64,000 nucleotides of DNA, from NCBI GenBank assembly GCA_027625915.1, contig JANTQA010000036.1:553501-617500 (forward strand). Reading direction: 5' to 3'. This DNA comes from Anaeramoeba flamelloides. Lineage: Eukaryota; Metamonada; Anaeramoebidae. A program made the position numbers and the translations under genes. Within the stretch, counting starts at the first letter, position 1. Each line of letters starts with the position of its first letter. The notes beneath the pieces are model-generated. The model was not told where the DNA came from. It saw only the letters and a program-made list of their open reading frames with translations, and made no database searches. Shown in pieces: positions 1 through 13,336 of this stretch.

Positions 1-500
1 TTATTAAAAAATCTTATTGTCAACAATTTTAATTATCCAAAGAAATTGAAAAATTTTGCACCAGATTCTCTAATGAAAGTTTCCCAAAAATTATTTTGAG
101 AGTTTTTTTTTTTTTTTGAAATTTATCGTTTCTTCCGGTTATTTCGTTTATAATTATCGACTTTAATCAGAAGATTATTATTTCTCTTATTTCTAAATAA
201 TCTAAGTTTGGTTTATTCTTTAAAATAAAGTGAATTTTTCATTTTTGGCTAAGTCCACTTTGGGTGAAATGGAGTTTACTAACAAAGAGAATTTTACATT
301 AAATGTAAAACCAATTCCGAACTTTATTACAAATACCTTCCATTTAAAATCCAAAACATAAAAAATAAAAAAAAAATTGTAATTTTTTAATGTTTCTATA
401 TTTTTTTGCTCAAAAAATTTTTTTATTTTGAAAATAAATCAAAAAATTTCAAAAGAATAAAAATAATTATATTCAAATTATCGATATAAAACCCTAAAAA
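1..500. other. AT-rich flank, no gene seen
   Basis: Lies beyond the stop codon of the M16 protease gene, so it holds that gene's 3' flank. It is made of A and T runs and I see no open frame with normal amino-acid complexity. A slightly less AT-rich patch around 240-330 may be part of a dispersed repeat, but I could not define ends for it. Confidence 0.5.
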
Positions 501-3500
501 TTAAAGATTAAAGTCATCTAAATTATTGAAATGAATAGAATGCATTCCAATTGTTTGAAGATCTTTGATTGTTTTCTCAATTTTCGAAGAATTGACTATT
601 AATACAATTTGCGAATTACCATTAAACAAATTAGACAAATATTTTTTCATTACGAATAAGATCTTCTTTTCAGACACTGCATGTATTAGTTTTAAATTTT
701 TTATACTAAAATCTTTTACGCCACGGAAATGGTCTCTCAAGCTTTCGCGTGTAACCTTTTCGGGTGTTTCCAATTCTTGAATGTTCCAACAGGATATTCT
801 ATTTTTGGCTGCTTGTATTTCGTCTTTATTCAATTCTTGATTATTCTGAATGAAATTTTTGATTGATTTAGAGGCTTGATTTAATGCCTGCACTGGGTTA
901 ATTGCACTGTCAATATCAAAATAAATATACCCATGCTCAATTAATAATGTCAGTGAGGTATCATACGCTAATCCCTCGCCTCTTATTGTTTTCCAAAGTG
1001 AACTCTCAGGCTTTGTTAAATATTCTATTGCAATCATTAAAGCAGGCAAATCTTCATTCTCGAAATTATCGATCGAAGGTAAAGCGTGGCACAGCTGGCC
1101 AGATTCTATTGAAGCAAAGCCAATTATAATTACTTTATTTTTTATTGTATTCTGTAAATCATTTGAAGCTAAAATCATATCATTTTTCGTCTCAGTATTC
1201 GCACTCTCATCATCATTGCTTTTCTTTTCATTGTTCTGATTCTGATTATTACTATTAGTGTTGCCATTTCCATTGCCATTGCTATTAGTATTGCTATTGC
1301 TATTGCTATTGCTACCATGCTTATTATTATCATTCGTCATATTATTATTATCATTTTTATGGACATGATCCAATTTATTTCTTAATAAAGAAGATTGTAT
1401 TGGTAAAAATTGTGATGGTATAAAAGATTTTAATGGGAATTTCTCAAAATCAAATAAATTTTTAGGAATAAAATTATTTTTAACCCAAGGGATTTGAGGG
1501 TTTTTAATTTTATAAAAATCAGAAGCGACTTGTATTTTAAAATTGGAAATATTATTGAATAACAATTGACGGAATTTTTCAAACTTTTGAACAGATTTTG
1601 ATTCATTTTGCTGCAAATCGTTTAAAAATTTTGATAAAAAGTTTTTTTGAATTAATACATTGTTTGTGACATGATTGGATTTATTTTTTTGAAAGATGAG
1701 ATATTTTAAGGTGCTCCATGCCATAAATTCAACATCTCTTTTGGTTTCATCGATCTGGTTTAATAAAGTTTTTGTTGCAATCCGTAATCTCTTTGCAGGG
1801 AATCTAGTAAACCATAGTATCCTTTTCATCCATTTGATTATTTTTTGGTATTGATCAATTTCACCACGCATTCTAATGACAAATAATTGCGCAAATTCGC
1901 CGGCTTCAAATTCACTTGATGCCAAAAGCCCAATATTTGCAGAATAATTTACAGTCATTCTTTCCATTTTTTCAACTAGGACCTTATGCGAGATTGTTTT
2001 ATTGTTTTCAAGATATAATGGTGTTTTAAATATTAATTCCCTCAATAATTCCAAAAATGGTCTATATTTATTCGGCAAATTAGATGTATCAATAACAACA
2101 TTAATATCAACAAAATATGAAGGTATTTGATCTAATTGGATCCAAAAAGGTATAGAGTCAATTGTAATACCATCTTTTTGAAAATAATTTAATAATTTTT
2201 GTTTTTGTTTTTGTTCTGTTTCTGTTTTAGTTTCTGTTTCTTTTTCTTTTTCGTATTCTTTTTCTTTTTCTTTTTCCTTTTCTTTTTCTTTTTCTTTTCC
2301 CTTTCCTTTTTCTTTATTATTGTTGCCTTTGTTATTATTACCATCATTATTACCATTTTTCTTATTGTTATTTATTGTTATTAAGGGGATTAATTGAATT
2401 TTGGAAACATTTGGTTGTTTAAATTGTTGAAGAACATTGGTAGGAATGCTTAAAGAATTCTTTTTTATTGCATTTTCTAAATTCAATCCATATTCTTTCA
2501 ACTTCTCTACCCCAATTTTTTCCTTTCTTTTTTCAATTCTTTCTTTATTAGATTGTAAGAGTTGAATCGATAATTTGTGGGAAGGGTTTCCGACGATGAC
2601 TATTTTTGGCTGTTCAAGAATGGAAAATTTGATTAAATTGATCCAATAACTTTTTCGATGATTTAGCAAATTCTGATAAAATTTGAAAGGCTTTAATAAT
2701 TCCTCAAGTTGTGAAAAATTATTATTATTATGGGAACCAAACACAAAATCTAAACTTAACACAGAAGACAAGACAGAGTTTGGTTTTCTTTCTAATGAAT
2801 TTAAATGTGATCTAATATTTAATTTAATTAAATCTTTAATTCTTTTTTCATCAATTCCTTTTTGAGCAACTGCTTCTAAAATGTTCACAAATTTCTTTTC
2901 GATTAAATTTAATTTGTTTAACGGGACACCAGAAAAGCTGATTACACATGAAGTAATTGAATATTCCAAGTACTCCACAGAGATACTTGAACAAAATGGA
3001 TCCTCAATGTCAACCATTTCTCTAACTAATGGGGATATTGGGGACAATGCTAAATAATCCCAAATTATTTCATGAGATAAGTAGTTATGGAAATTTGAAT
3101 AATTCCCAATGCGATAAGCTATTCGTACAATACCCGTACTATTCCCTTCATCATCAGGAAAGTCAATTGTCAAATTAACAGATTTTAGAAATTTTGGTAT
3201 TGGGTTACTAAAGGGCCGAACAAAATTTTGGTTTGAGAAATTTGAATTTGTTTTTTTTAAATTTGTAAGGATCTTATTTTCAAAGCCAGTGAGGCTTTTG
3301 AAAACTTCATTTGAATTAATCCGTCCACAGATACATATTAATAAATTTTCTGGTAAATATACTTTTTTATGATACTCTTTTACCTTGTCAAGTGTTACGG
3401 ATCTTATACCCTTTGTAAGGCCACCAGAATCCCATTGGAATCCACTCCCCTGATACAGCCTCTTCGATATTTCTCGATTCGTTATTTCCCAGGCATTGTT

Positions 3501-6500
3501 TTCGCACATTTGGATTTCATTGTAGACAACACCACCATCCCCACCTTCGCTATTGATATGATAAATTTCTGTCAAAAACCCAGATTCAGTTAACGTTGGG
3601 AAAAGCAAATGGTCCAAATACACTGGTAGTACAGATAAAAAACCTTCGCTCCCGGCAGTTGTGAGAGTAAAAGACGTATTCGAGATTTCAGTCCATGCGT
3701 TTGTTAATTCACCTAAACATCTGCTTGTGATAACATCTAAAATACCCTATATATATATATATTCGTATTTGAATTTTTATTTATTTTAAATGAAGTTAAT
3801 GATTTGATTTAATGCTTGTTTGATAGAAAGTTTGTGGTAAAAGTTTTGGGTATTGGAAGGAATGCAAAAAAATGAAGATTTTTATATTTTCCCAGATTTT
3901 TGGTAAAAAATAATTTTGTATTTTTTTAAGTTTTGTAAATTTTGTGTATTTTAGATTTTTTTTTTATAAAAATTATTTGGTTTATGTGATTTCTGTGGTT
4001 TCTGTGTCTTTGGTTTTAAAATCTGATTTTTTCAAAATTCGTTTTTATTTCCTAATAAACTCTTTTTTTAGATCCTAGCGAAAAAATAATCAAATAGCGC
4101 TATTAAAAAATTTACATGAATTGTTGATTAAATTAAAAATAATCCAATTTTTATAACCAATTTTCTATAATAAAGATGAAATAAATATTTCTTCTGATTT
4201 GTAAAATAATATTTAATTTGATCCAAAATTAGACTTTCAAATATTAAAAAGTTGCTTTAAGGGATTATCGTCAACCAATGAGTAGCCTACGATCAAAGTA
4301 TGTTGTTATTAGGTGTAAATCAGATAAGTGTACATGGTTCAAAGTCTCTATAAAAATCGATTAGTAAAGTAGTAATTTTTTTGATCTCATCAATTAAAAA
4401 TAATCCATGTATAAGAAAAAAACCAAAGAATTTCAGAAAAAAATCTGCATTTCGCCACCATTTTTATAAAGGTGAATTATCAATATTCAGATCTCCAAAA
4501 CTGCAAAATATATTTCTTAAATTTGTGGAGAAATGTAGATTAATTGTTAAAAAATTCAATTTATCTAAAAAATTAAATAATTAACCCAATAAATTTTTTG
4601 ACTAATTATTTCTGAAATATTGGAAATATATTGATGTTACAATTAACTTTATAAAAAGGAAACAAAACTAATCAGTCTTTGGGGTTTTATGTTGATATTA
4701 TTGAGCTAATCTTTGAAATTAAAAAAATTACAAAAAATAGTTACTTTTGGAAGTTCTAAATCTAAATTATTAAATACTGGAATACTATTGTTTTGAGTTT
4801 CTATTTTTAGATTTGTAAAAGGAATCAAAAAAAATTTTTTCCAATGAAACTTTTTTAATAGTGATCATCATGAAAAAATGTAATAATTTATTGTGCAATA
4901 AGATTTATAATATTCGGTTTTTAGAGTCACAGAAATTATTTGAACCATGGTGCACTAATACCATTTACACCCAATTACAACATACTTTGGTTATAGAGAA
5001 ATCTATGTGACGTTAATCCCTTAAAGACGAAAAGTGAAAAATCTGATTCAATTAAAAAAATATTCTTAATAATTACAATCATTTTCAACAAGTTTTAAGT
5101 GGCTGAATAACATAAAACTATCACTTTGGTGGTGAACTAAAAAAAAAATTTATTTTCACTTCTTGAAAACGAGTTTATCAAAAATTTATTATTATAAAAT
5201 TAAAAATAAACTAAATGCCAAATGGAAAAAAAGGTGTCAAATCAATTTTAATTCCAAAATAGTAAGTATCAGTTATCAATTTTCAAATATTTTTGAATTC
5301 CTTTTTTCCTTCACTTTAAAAATGAAAACAAAATCTAAAAATTAGATTGATTATTAGAATTGAAATAGAATTCAAAAGAACAAATCAAACTATGATCTGA
5401 GCATGTTCAATTTTCCAGAATTTGATTTTTTAATTGTAAACATTTGTAAAAGTAATTTTTTTGGAATTCTTGTTGCTATGATTTTTATATTCATGTGGAA
5501 TTGGCTTTAAGATTTTAAAAATTAGTATTATTTAATCCAGTTTGTGGAATTTCAATTTCATATCTGTCTTCATTGATCAGTGAAAAATTAGAAGAAAAAT
5601 ATATTGAAAATGTTAGATATCAAGTGGCAAAAGTTTGATAATTCATAACTGGGTGAGAAACACAAAATAAAAAAAAAAAGTTTTTTTCTTCAAATTACTG
5701 GGTGGCACAATTTCAGAATTAACTAATTGGAAATTTCCCAAATTGATAACATTTTTGTTTTAAAATTTCCATCTTTCCATCTTCCATTTTCCAAAATAAA
5801 TGGTAAAATTTTTTTTAACAGTTTTTTTTACTTTTTTTTATTTTATATTTAGAAGAAAAAAAATATTTCTATTGTATAGAACTGAATACTAAAAAGTAAT
5901 TTGTTTTATTATAATAGATAACTTCAATTTATAAAAATTTTTATTTTCAAAATTTTGATTTTTAGTGGGTTAATAATTTTGAAATGGAGTTTATATAATT
6001 AGGAAATATGACTTATCTATTTGTCTTCAATTCTACAAAATGAATCCTAAGGGTCTAGTTACTTACCGTGGATTTGCACCATACTAAAAGAATGGCTTTT
6101 CACGAAAAATGACATTATTAAATTCACTTCTTTTGATTGAAAAAATTCAAAAAACAAAAAACAATTCAAAGGATCTCTTTAATAAAAAAATTCAAATATT
6201 AAAAAAGTTTCAATTCAAGAATTCTCAATAAAAAAATTCATATATCAAAAAAATATAAAATTCTGAAAGCTAAAAAATCAAATTTTAAATAAAAAGTTTC
6301 GATTTGATCTTCAATTATAAAAATTCAAATTTGTAAAAAAAAATTTCCAAAGGGTTAAATTTTTTCAATTTAAAACAAATGGTTTTCTTCAAGTACACAA
6401 TCAATTTAATTAGAATTAGTCAAATTTGTGGTTATTTTATGGCCCTCTATATTTGATAAAGAAAAGTATTTTGAAATATTCTTTCGCAAAAATAACTCAT

Positions 6501-9500
6501 TTTCAAAATGAAAAAAAAAAAATCTTCAGGATATCCAAAAAGTTCGCAAAATAGCAACACTTCGAAACTAACACAGTAGTTTTCAAAATTATATATTCAA
6601 AACGATTTAAATTAAAAATTGAGTGTCTCTCTTTTCGCTTTTTTCTAAAAATTTCCTCGATTTTTCATTTATGATTTTTAGAGATCGGCCACATTACGTG
6701 AAGAATTTTTTTTCATTGGTATTAGGTAGTCACAAAATTTGTTAAATTTATTTTTTCAATTTCAGAAAATTATTTTTCACTGAAATGACTTGGCCTTTAA
6801 ACAATCCAGTTTCTTGATTTCATTGTTGATCTCCCTTTTTAATTTCATCTCATTTGTTCAAAATACTGCTATTTTCCGATGAATATAGTGGTGTAAATAA
6901 CCCGTGTTTTTTACTTTTAACCTATGACGAAAATTTAACCCAAGCTCAAAATATTGGCGAACTGTAGAAATAAAAGAAATAAATCAATACGATGACAACA
7001 AGATATCAACAAAAATTAGGGTTCTAAAAATAAATTTTTAAACATGAATTATGAAGATATTGAAAGATTAAAATGTAATTTTTTGACAAAATAATGAGAA
7101 AAAGATATTTTTTGAATTTTAAAAAAAAAGGCATTTTATCTTGTGAATTTTCTAAATTTGACAAAATTTTTGAAACAAAAGCATTTAATATTTTTGAACC
7201 ATATACACTTAATCAAAGATCTAACCTCAAAAGTCAATTTAAATCTGAACCAAGCATATATAAGTTCCTTTCGAAACTAATTCCAATACTCAAGTCTGAA
7301 AAAAAAACATGAGTTACTTTTTAGTAATGGGTTAAAGGTTGTTAACACAGTACATTTATACCACATAAAATGAAAAATTTTTCATTTCAAGTTCCAAAAT
7401 ATTTGACTGACTTATTTGCCGAAAAAATAAAAAAATCTTGAAAAAGCGAATTAGAAACCATATTTTGAGGAATTTAATAAAGCTTCCTTATTGAACAATG
7501 GAAATAATATCGTCCCTATAGGCTTTCTTTTTCAAAAAAAACAATTAGGAAATGATATTTTGAAAGATTTAATTAAGTTTCCTTTATGAACTTGAAGATG
7601 AAATTTTAATTACTACAATTTGATTTTGGCAGTTTGAAAAAATGATACTTTTGAATTTAAATTGAGAGTCTTCAATAAACCCCAAATTGCAAGATCCCTC
7701 TTTTCGGAGAGATTTATTTAAAAAAAAAAGATTCCCAAATTGCATTACCAGATCGGATAAAATTTCATTTGGAATTTTGTTCGATAGAATTCTCGAACGT
7801 TGACACAGAGCTGTATTTTTACTGTCATTCATCGGTTCAATTGGTGTGACATATTTTTTTTTTTTGTCATCTGTTATTTGTGATCGAGATCAAAGCAACC
7901 AAAATTTTGTACAACCACAAAACTAACCTTGAACAGTTTTTGTTCTTTAACGACTACGTTGGCAATTGAAAATTTGTTGTTTGGTGTGTTTTAAAGAGTA
8001 TTTGGTGATTGATATATCTCACAAATATTTATTTAGTGAGATCAAAGTATGAAAAAATGAATTTTTTTTCAGAAAAAGTCTGAATTTTAGATTCCTCGTA
8101 TCTCAAAATGACAAAGAATGATCGGAAAAAACAGCATTTGGAGAAAATTTCTTTCCAGGTGAAAATTGAAAACCATTTTGACTTGTTGGGGGTTAACTAG
8201 TGTTATTTTCTGGTGTGTGAGTTAAGATGAAATGGTTTTCATTTTTCACCCAAAAGGTCAAAATGGAGAAAATTGGCAATTTTGGATGAGAGGTATTTGT
8301 TCTTTGAAAAAAAAGACATTTTTTTGATGAAATGGTACGGTAAATGGTTTGGTATTGTATTGAATCCATCCAAATTCGCAATTCCCAAAATTATAAAGAT
8401 CATTTTTTCTTCAACGGACAAAGAAATTTATTTTTTAAAAACAAAAACTGACTAATTTTCCCAAATTTAATTTTCAAAAGATCCTTTCATGCAAAATCTC
8501 ACCAAACCTTTCCCACAGCATCTCAACCCAATTATATTTGGCACAACAAATTGGGTTATAAAAGAAACGATCCAAACAAAAAAAACTTTATCTAAGAAGT
8601 ACCCGAAACCTAATATTTTATGTGTTTGACATGGATTGTGTTGTTCCAAAAAAAATTAGAGGAGACAATCTCCTCTTAGTCATGGTGGGGAGATTTAATT
8701 CAAGGAAAAACAAAAAGAAACAAAAAAAAATAAGCCAAAATCACAACCCCTTTGTAATAATCGATACAGCCGTTCCAGAAATACCTTGAAAAATTTATAA
8801 GACCCTCAAATTGATTTTCTATTCTGTAATTTTATTTTGTTCAACAAACCATAAAAGAGTTATTAAAGCTCATCATAAACTGTAAAATTTATAATAGAAG
8901 ATTAAAAATAAGTTATCTATTTTTTGCTTCCTTTGAATTGACAAACAAATCAATAAAAAAACTTACATTAATGTGGATCTTCAATTTCCAAAATGTTAAA
9001 ATCTCAGATTTAAACAAATTTAAAAGCAATGATCAAAAAACGCTTTCAAGTTTCCATGGGTTTCTGTGATTTCTTTTGTTTCTTTGATTTCCATGATTTC
9101 TGTAATTTCTTTTCTTGGAAAAATTTAATTTTTGTCTTGGTTTTTACAAAAAAAAAAAACTCGAAGGAAGTAAGACAAGTTGAAATTTTGATCTTATGAT
9201 CGAAATTGAATTTTCTCTTTCAAAAAACACAATTTTATCATAGAAAACCAAATTATATCTCTTAAAATATTTTCCATTAGGGTTGGGACGGATTAATTGT
9301 TTGTGGAGACAATGTAACAATTCAAAGTAACCCAATGTTCAAAAATCATTGAAAATACGATTATTTAGCTTTAAAGTTGTTTATTAAGAGAGTTTTTTTA
9401 ATGTAAAATATTCATGATTATTTTTTTTTTCATTTTTACCATCCTTAACAAGGTGTTCGAGTTTACGTATCTCAAAATTTCTTTTTCATTTTTCATAAAA

Positions 9501-10455
9501 AAAATGACATAAAATGAGTTTTTGGACAAAATTGGAAAATATTTCCAAGATCCTAACTTCACTTTTTAAATGAGATTGGGCCAAAAGGTGTTGAGATAAA
9601 TTGTTAAATTGCCAACGTAGTCCTTAATGAAATACTACATGATATTCAAATTTGTTCAACAACCACAAAAACAGTAATTTATTAAAGTTCTTTGTTTGCC
9701 ACAAGATCAAAAGAAATTTTTGTTCTAGAATTTTTTCCATTGTATATGTGTTGTTTTGAAAATTGGTGTTACTTCATACAAAAAAAGAAAATTTTTTAGA
9801 AATAAAAAAAAAGCTAATTTTGTGTTGTTGAGCCATTTCCGATTTTGGATAAAACTCGATCGCTTACAGATTTCTTTTAAAAGAGAAATTAACACTTCCT
9901 AATTCAAAAAAGTTTCCTTTTCAATGGTACCATTTTGTCAAAGTGAGATTCCTTCCAACTTTGTCTGAGTAATTTTGCTTTAAAAATTATGAATATTTTT
10001 GCAAAAAAAAAATTAAAAAAAAGCAAATGTCCAAAAGAAGATTTTGAAAGTCGAGAGGTTTCAGATCAGGGATTTTTGTGATCTTGATTTTCTTTGGTTA
10101 CTATTGTGTAATTGAGTTTCCTTTTAGTTCTTTAAAACAATTTCAAGAGAGGGACAATAATCCTTGATGATTATTTTTTATTCGAAAAAAAAAAAAAAAA
10201 AAAAAAAAAATTTGGTATTACGTGATAAGGATAGTCATCTGATCCATGAAAAATCAAATGTTCAAGTATATGTGGAATGCCTGAATTGTCAAATGGTTCT
10301 GTTGCAACGATAAAGGTCCCAGAAACAATTGGCGTCGGAACATTTGAAATAGCTAGTGTTAATCCTGTTTTTAATGAGACATACTTGTGTAACGTGATAT
10401 TACTTGTTACTTGGATCTCATTGATTAGTTTCCAATGTTTGAATTCTGAGGACAT
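501..10455 (-). CDS. M16-family zinc metalloprotease (inverzincin), two exons
   Basis: Predicted CDS is complement(join(501..3746,10222..10455)), 1159 residues, about the size of the large eukaryotic M16C proteases related to presequence protease and the YOL098C group. Exon 1 starts at an ATG at 10453-10455 and carries the inverted zinc motif HILEH (H62, E65, H66) followed by FHGSDDYPYH. Exon 2 resumes with GILDVI and continues through LTTAGSEGFL, VYLDHLLFPTLTESGF and GGVVYNEIQ; E155 is the likely third zinc ligand. The join is phase 0 with donor GTAATA and acceptor TATAG, and it restores the family pattern YPYK-GVLD exactly. The function should be ATP-independent cleavage of unfolded peptides, in mitochondria or cytosol; no clear transit peptide is visible. 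Between the two halves of the protease is a low-complexity Asn and Lys-Glu insert (plus-strand 2200-2380), with another Asn/Ser insert near 1200-1370. The family is certain; the orthologue is not. Confidence 0.9.
4261..5020. mobile_element. TTAA-flanked non-autonomous DNA element, family A, copy 1
   Basis: A 760-bp unit flanked on both sides by TTAA (4257-4260 and 5021-5024). The ends are inverted repeats starting GGGATTA-(T/A)-CGTCA, and similarity runs inward about 110 bp, including the shared stretch AAAGTATGTTGT. TTAA target duplication with ends of this kind is typical of the piggyBac superfamily. No transposase is encoded. A second copy of nearly the same length is at 29659-30417. It sits inside the M16 intron. 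Confidence 0.8.
6051..6796. mobile_element. TTAA-type DNA element, family B, copy 1 (internally shortened)
   Basis: The left end GGGTCTAGTTACTTACCGTG matches the ends of related copies at 25602-26649 and 42286-43437. The right end reads as the inverted complement and is followed by TTAA (6797-6800); the left flank is CTAA, one base off. At 746 bp it is shorter than its relatives (1048 and 1152 bp), so internal sequence has been lost here or gained there. Non-coding. It lies in the M16 intron. Confidence 0.7.
7951..9623 (+). mobile_element. TTAA-flanked DNA element, family C, copy 1
   Basis: A 1673-bp unit flanked by TTAA at 7947-7950 and 9624-9627. The terminal inverted repeat begins CGACTACGTTGGCAATT on the left and GGACTACGTTGGCAATT on the right (read inward). 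A second copy of almost equal length is at 61881-63545 in the opposite orientation, sharing long internal stretches (for example 9360-9420 against 62100-62160). Only short, shared non-homologous open frames occur inside, so it is non-autonomous. It is the largest element in the M16 intron. Confidence 0.8.
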
Positions 10456-10537
10456 TGAATTTGATTAAACAATAAATCGAATAAAGGGACAATTTAGAAA
10501 AATAAATTCCAAATTGTGAATAATTGGAAATTTAATA

Positions 10538-10996
10538 ACTGTTGAGAGAAAAATGTTGGAGACAGAAAAATGGTTGGACACCATTTTTAATTGGGAACAT
10601 TACTGAAAGTGAAAATCAAATCCTATTGATAACTAAATGAATTTTATATAAATCCAGGTTTAAAGCTGTTAAAAGTTCATTAATCTGTGGTTTGTGTAGA
10701 ATACTCATTTGAATGGTTGATAACTCAAGTAGATCATGCTATTTTAACAAAAATCCAAGTTGTAGTAAAGTTTACTATTAATTCTGAAAATGGTAATTTT
10801 TAAACTTGATTTAGATTATAAGAGATAAGGTTTTGAAAAAGTAGAATTACATTAATCGTTATTCTAATAAGTAGATTATTGTTATTTTCTTTAGTTATTT
10901 CACAAATGATTGAAATTAAAAATCATTTTCAGTAATGTTCCCAATTAAAAATGCTGTCCAACCATTTTTCTGTGTCCAACATTTTTCTCTTTACAG
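10538..10996. mobile_element. Terminal-inverted-repeat element (MITE), TA-type
   Basis: About 75 bp at the left end, starting ACTGTTGAGAGAAAAATGTT, is repeated inverted at the right end, which closes with CATTTTTCTCTTTACAG before TA. Internal sequence is AT-rich and non-coding. The inner part of the repeat, including TTTTTAATTGGGAACATTAC, also occurs in the element at 22322-22690. The CTGT-type terminus and TA flank suggest a Tc1/mariner-like derivative; the left flank is offset by one base. Confidence 0.7.
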
Positions 10997-11599
10997 TAAA
11001 TATCATTTTTGAGTTTTACAGGTTAAAAAAACACACAAATTAATAGGGTCATTCATAAAATAAGATAAAAAATGATTTTGAACAAGTTAAGGTAGATTAT
11101 GATAAATTTAAGTTTCTGTCTTATTCATTTTAAATTTTTAGATACTAAGGAAAAAATCATCACTTTCCGAGATTCAAAATAAAAAAATTAAGGCAAGTTT
11201 TTCCAAGTAAAAAATAATTATAAATTATAGTAATCATTTTATTATCTTCAATGTACAAAGGGCTGAAATTTTCTTAATGATTATTAACTAAAGGTGAGTT
11301 TAAGAAATTTTCTTTTTCTTCGATTGTTAACTATTGTTCATTGATAAAAGTTAATTCATCTCAACTTTTCTTGAAGGAGTAGGGTAATTGTTTTACATTA
11401 TTTGTTATTCTGAACGATCTAAAAATTATATAAACACTATTGTTTTTTCTAGAGGGTAAATGATATAAATTTTCTTCAAATCATTTCTTTTTTTTTTTGG
11501 AAGAATATTAAAAGTCTTTACAGAATATTTTGTTAGGTGTTTAAATTAGACGACTAATTTATGGTTGAAAAACTTGAAAAATCTGATATTATCAGAGGA

Positions 11600-12120
11600 A
11601 TAAATGTTGATCGCATAGATAAAAATGATCATTAGTATTGTTTAAAACAAGAATAATTTCAGAACAAAATCTCTATTTCAAGTAAATTTATATGTTGAAA
11701 CACCAGAATTCAGACTCATTCAATTGAGAAATATCTTTCTTAAATTTGAGGCAAAATGCGGATTTTTTTCAAAAATTAAAAAATTAAACAATAGATTTTT
11801 TCAAGCCAATTATTATGCAAAAATTAGAATATATTGATGTTACAAATAGATTTAGTAATAAGAAAAAAAGTTCATCAATTTCTTTATTTTTATGTTCATG
11901 AAAATTGGTTCAAACCTGATATTAATTTAATTTAAGTAAATAGTTTATTTTTCCAGAGTTCTTAATCTTAATTAATATATACTGGAAAATTATTATTTTG
12001 GGTTTTTATTTTTAGATTTGTAAAAGGAATTAAAAAAAAATTTTTCAAAATGAAATTTTTTAATTGTGATGATTGGTAAAATATCTTATTATTTTTTGGT
12101 TCAATAATATTTAAAATCGA
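11600..12120. repeat. Decayed interior of a family-A element
   Basis: Resembles the inside of the 4261-5020 element over several hundred bases. Shared patches include the stretch around ATTTGTAAAAGGAAT-AAAAAAAA and the ATATATTGATGTTACAA block. I see no TTAA-flanked ends, so this is an older, end-less copy. Boundaries are approximate. Confidence 0.45.
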
Positions 12121-12324
12121 AATATTTTAGCAATCTTATTCATACATTACTGATAAAATTTACCTTTCTGTTGTCGATATTTTTATTATAAACGAATATA
12201 AATTGGTGTTAATACCTAAATGTAAATTTAATAAAAAGATCAAAATTCTTATAATTTTTACCCATCTACTTTTATTTTTTTTATTTTAATGTATCATCAA
12301 AATTCTTAGTATTCTCTGGAAAAA

Positions 12325-12845
12325 TAAACCCCATTCCAAAAATTTTTCCAAACTCAAAATCAAAAATAGATTAAATAAAATCCTCAATTCATTAGATTTT
12401 CCAAACTTAATATAAAACCACACTTAACTCACACAGTATTAATGTTTTGGTAAGTAATTATTTTTATCCAAATAAAATAAAAAAAGATAACTTGAAAAAA
12501 TAAAAATAGTAATCCAAAATAATGAAACAATTATAACAAAAAGTACATTGATAAATTTGGTGAAATTCACCATATATTTGATCGATCAAATAATACGATA
12601 CCATTTGAATTTGATTTTTCTATTTAAAAAACTCAACACTAACCTTCTATCAACCATTGAAAAAAAATTACAGATCTAACGAAACAATTTCATAACTGTG
12701 AAAAAAAAAGGAAATGAAGACAAAACAAAAAAGACAAAAAATGAAATAATTTGAAAAATCAGAATTATTTCAAAAATGAATGGAAAGCATAGTTTTTTCT
12801 TCCCTTTGAGGTGAAAATGTGTACAAATTTTTAGAATTTAGTTTA
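12325..12845 (+). mobile_element. Family-D MITE, copy 1
   Basis: About 520 bp, starting TAAACCCCATTCCAAAAATT and ending in the inverted form (AGAATTTAGTTTA). The interior includes the marker TTGATCGATCAAAT and the CTTCTATCAACCATTGA block seen in the copies at 39675, 58786, 37872 and 48122. Non-coding. The target duplication may be TA. Confidence 0.7.
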
Positions 12846-13142
12846 CTGATATTTTAATATTAAAAAGGGATTGTATTTATGTTTCATTTTCCATATTACT
12901 TTTTGATAAATAGAGTATTCAATGAAGCAAATTGCAATTTAAAAACTCTAATTGAAATAGGAAATTGAAAATGAAGTGAAAATTTTTCCCATTTGTAATT
13001 TAAAATACAAGTATTTGAGGTTAATTTGAAATATTTTTTCATAAATTTGTTTCTTTTGTACTCAAATTGGACAGGATAAAAGATGGTAATCAGTAATGTT
13101 TCCAATTTTAAATGAAAAAAAAAAGTATGAAAATTACTTACA

Positions 13143-13336
13143 GTTCGTTCAACTTTTAAGATAAAAATTTTCAACGAAATTTTAGGTTCAAAGAAAATCT
13201 CGAATAAAAGTACAATATTGAAAATTTTATTTTACACAAATGATTTTACTTGAATCTGAATTTTGTCTCTCAATTTGGTTTTTTTTTTTGTTACTGTAAC
13301 TTTCATTCAACGTTTATGTCTTAAAAGTGGAATTGA
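13143..13336. repeat. Decayed copy of the mariner-like palindromic MITE
   Basis: Begins (TA)CAGTTCGTTCAACTTTTAAG and ends with the inverted partner CTTAAAAGTGGAATTGACT. It matches the structure of the clean copy at 22798-22993, including the ATTTTCAACGAAATTTTAGG patch. It is clearly more mutated than that copy. Confidence 0.55.

Larger units (their letters stand above)
3747..10221 (-). other. 6475-nt intron of the M16 protease gene
   Basis: Bounded by a GTAATA donor (10216-10221 on the minus strand) and a TATAG acceptor preceded by a (TA)n tract. It contains three separate TTAA-flanked elements at 4261-5020, 6051-6796 and 7951-9623. The sequence outside them is AT-rich and without recognisable coding. 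Short open frames at 7094-7312 (plus) and 7584-7832 (minus) have no recognisable homology and lie inside the intron, so I do not call them genes. Confidence 0.85.

Noticed and set aside
4381-4584. 67-codon frame in the family-A element as a transposase remnant.
   Set aside because: Too short, Lys/Phe-rich, not kept in copy 2, and without any DDD-type motif.
7094-7312. Plus-strand 72-codon frame in the M16 intron.
   Set aside because: Low complexity, Lys/Phe-rich, no homology, and inside an intron of another gene.
7584-7832. Minus-strand 82-codon frame (MNDSKNTALCQRSRIL) in the M16 intron.
   Set aside because: The intron join without it reproduces the family sequence exactly, so it is not an M16 exon, and no other homology is recognisable.
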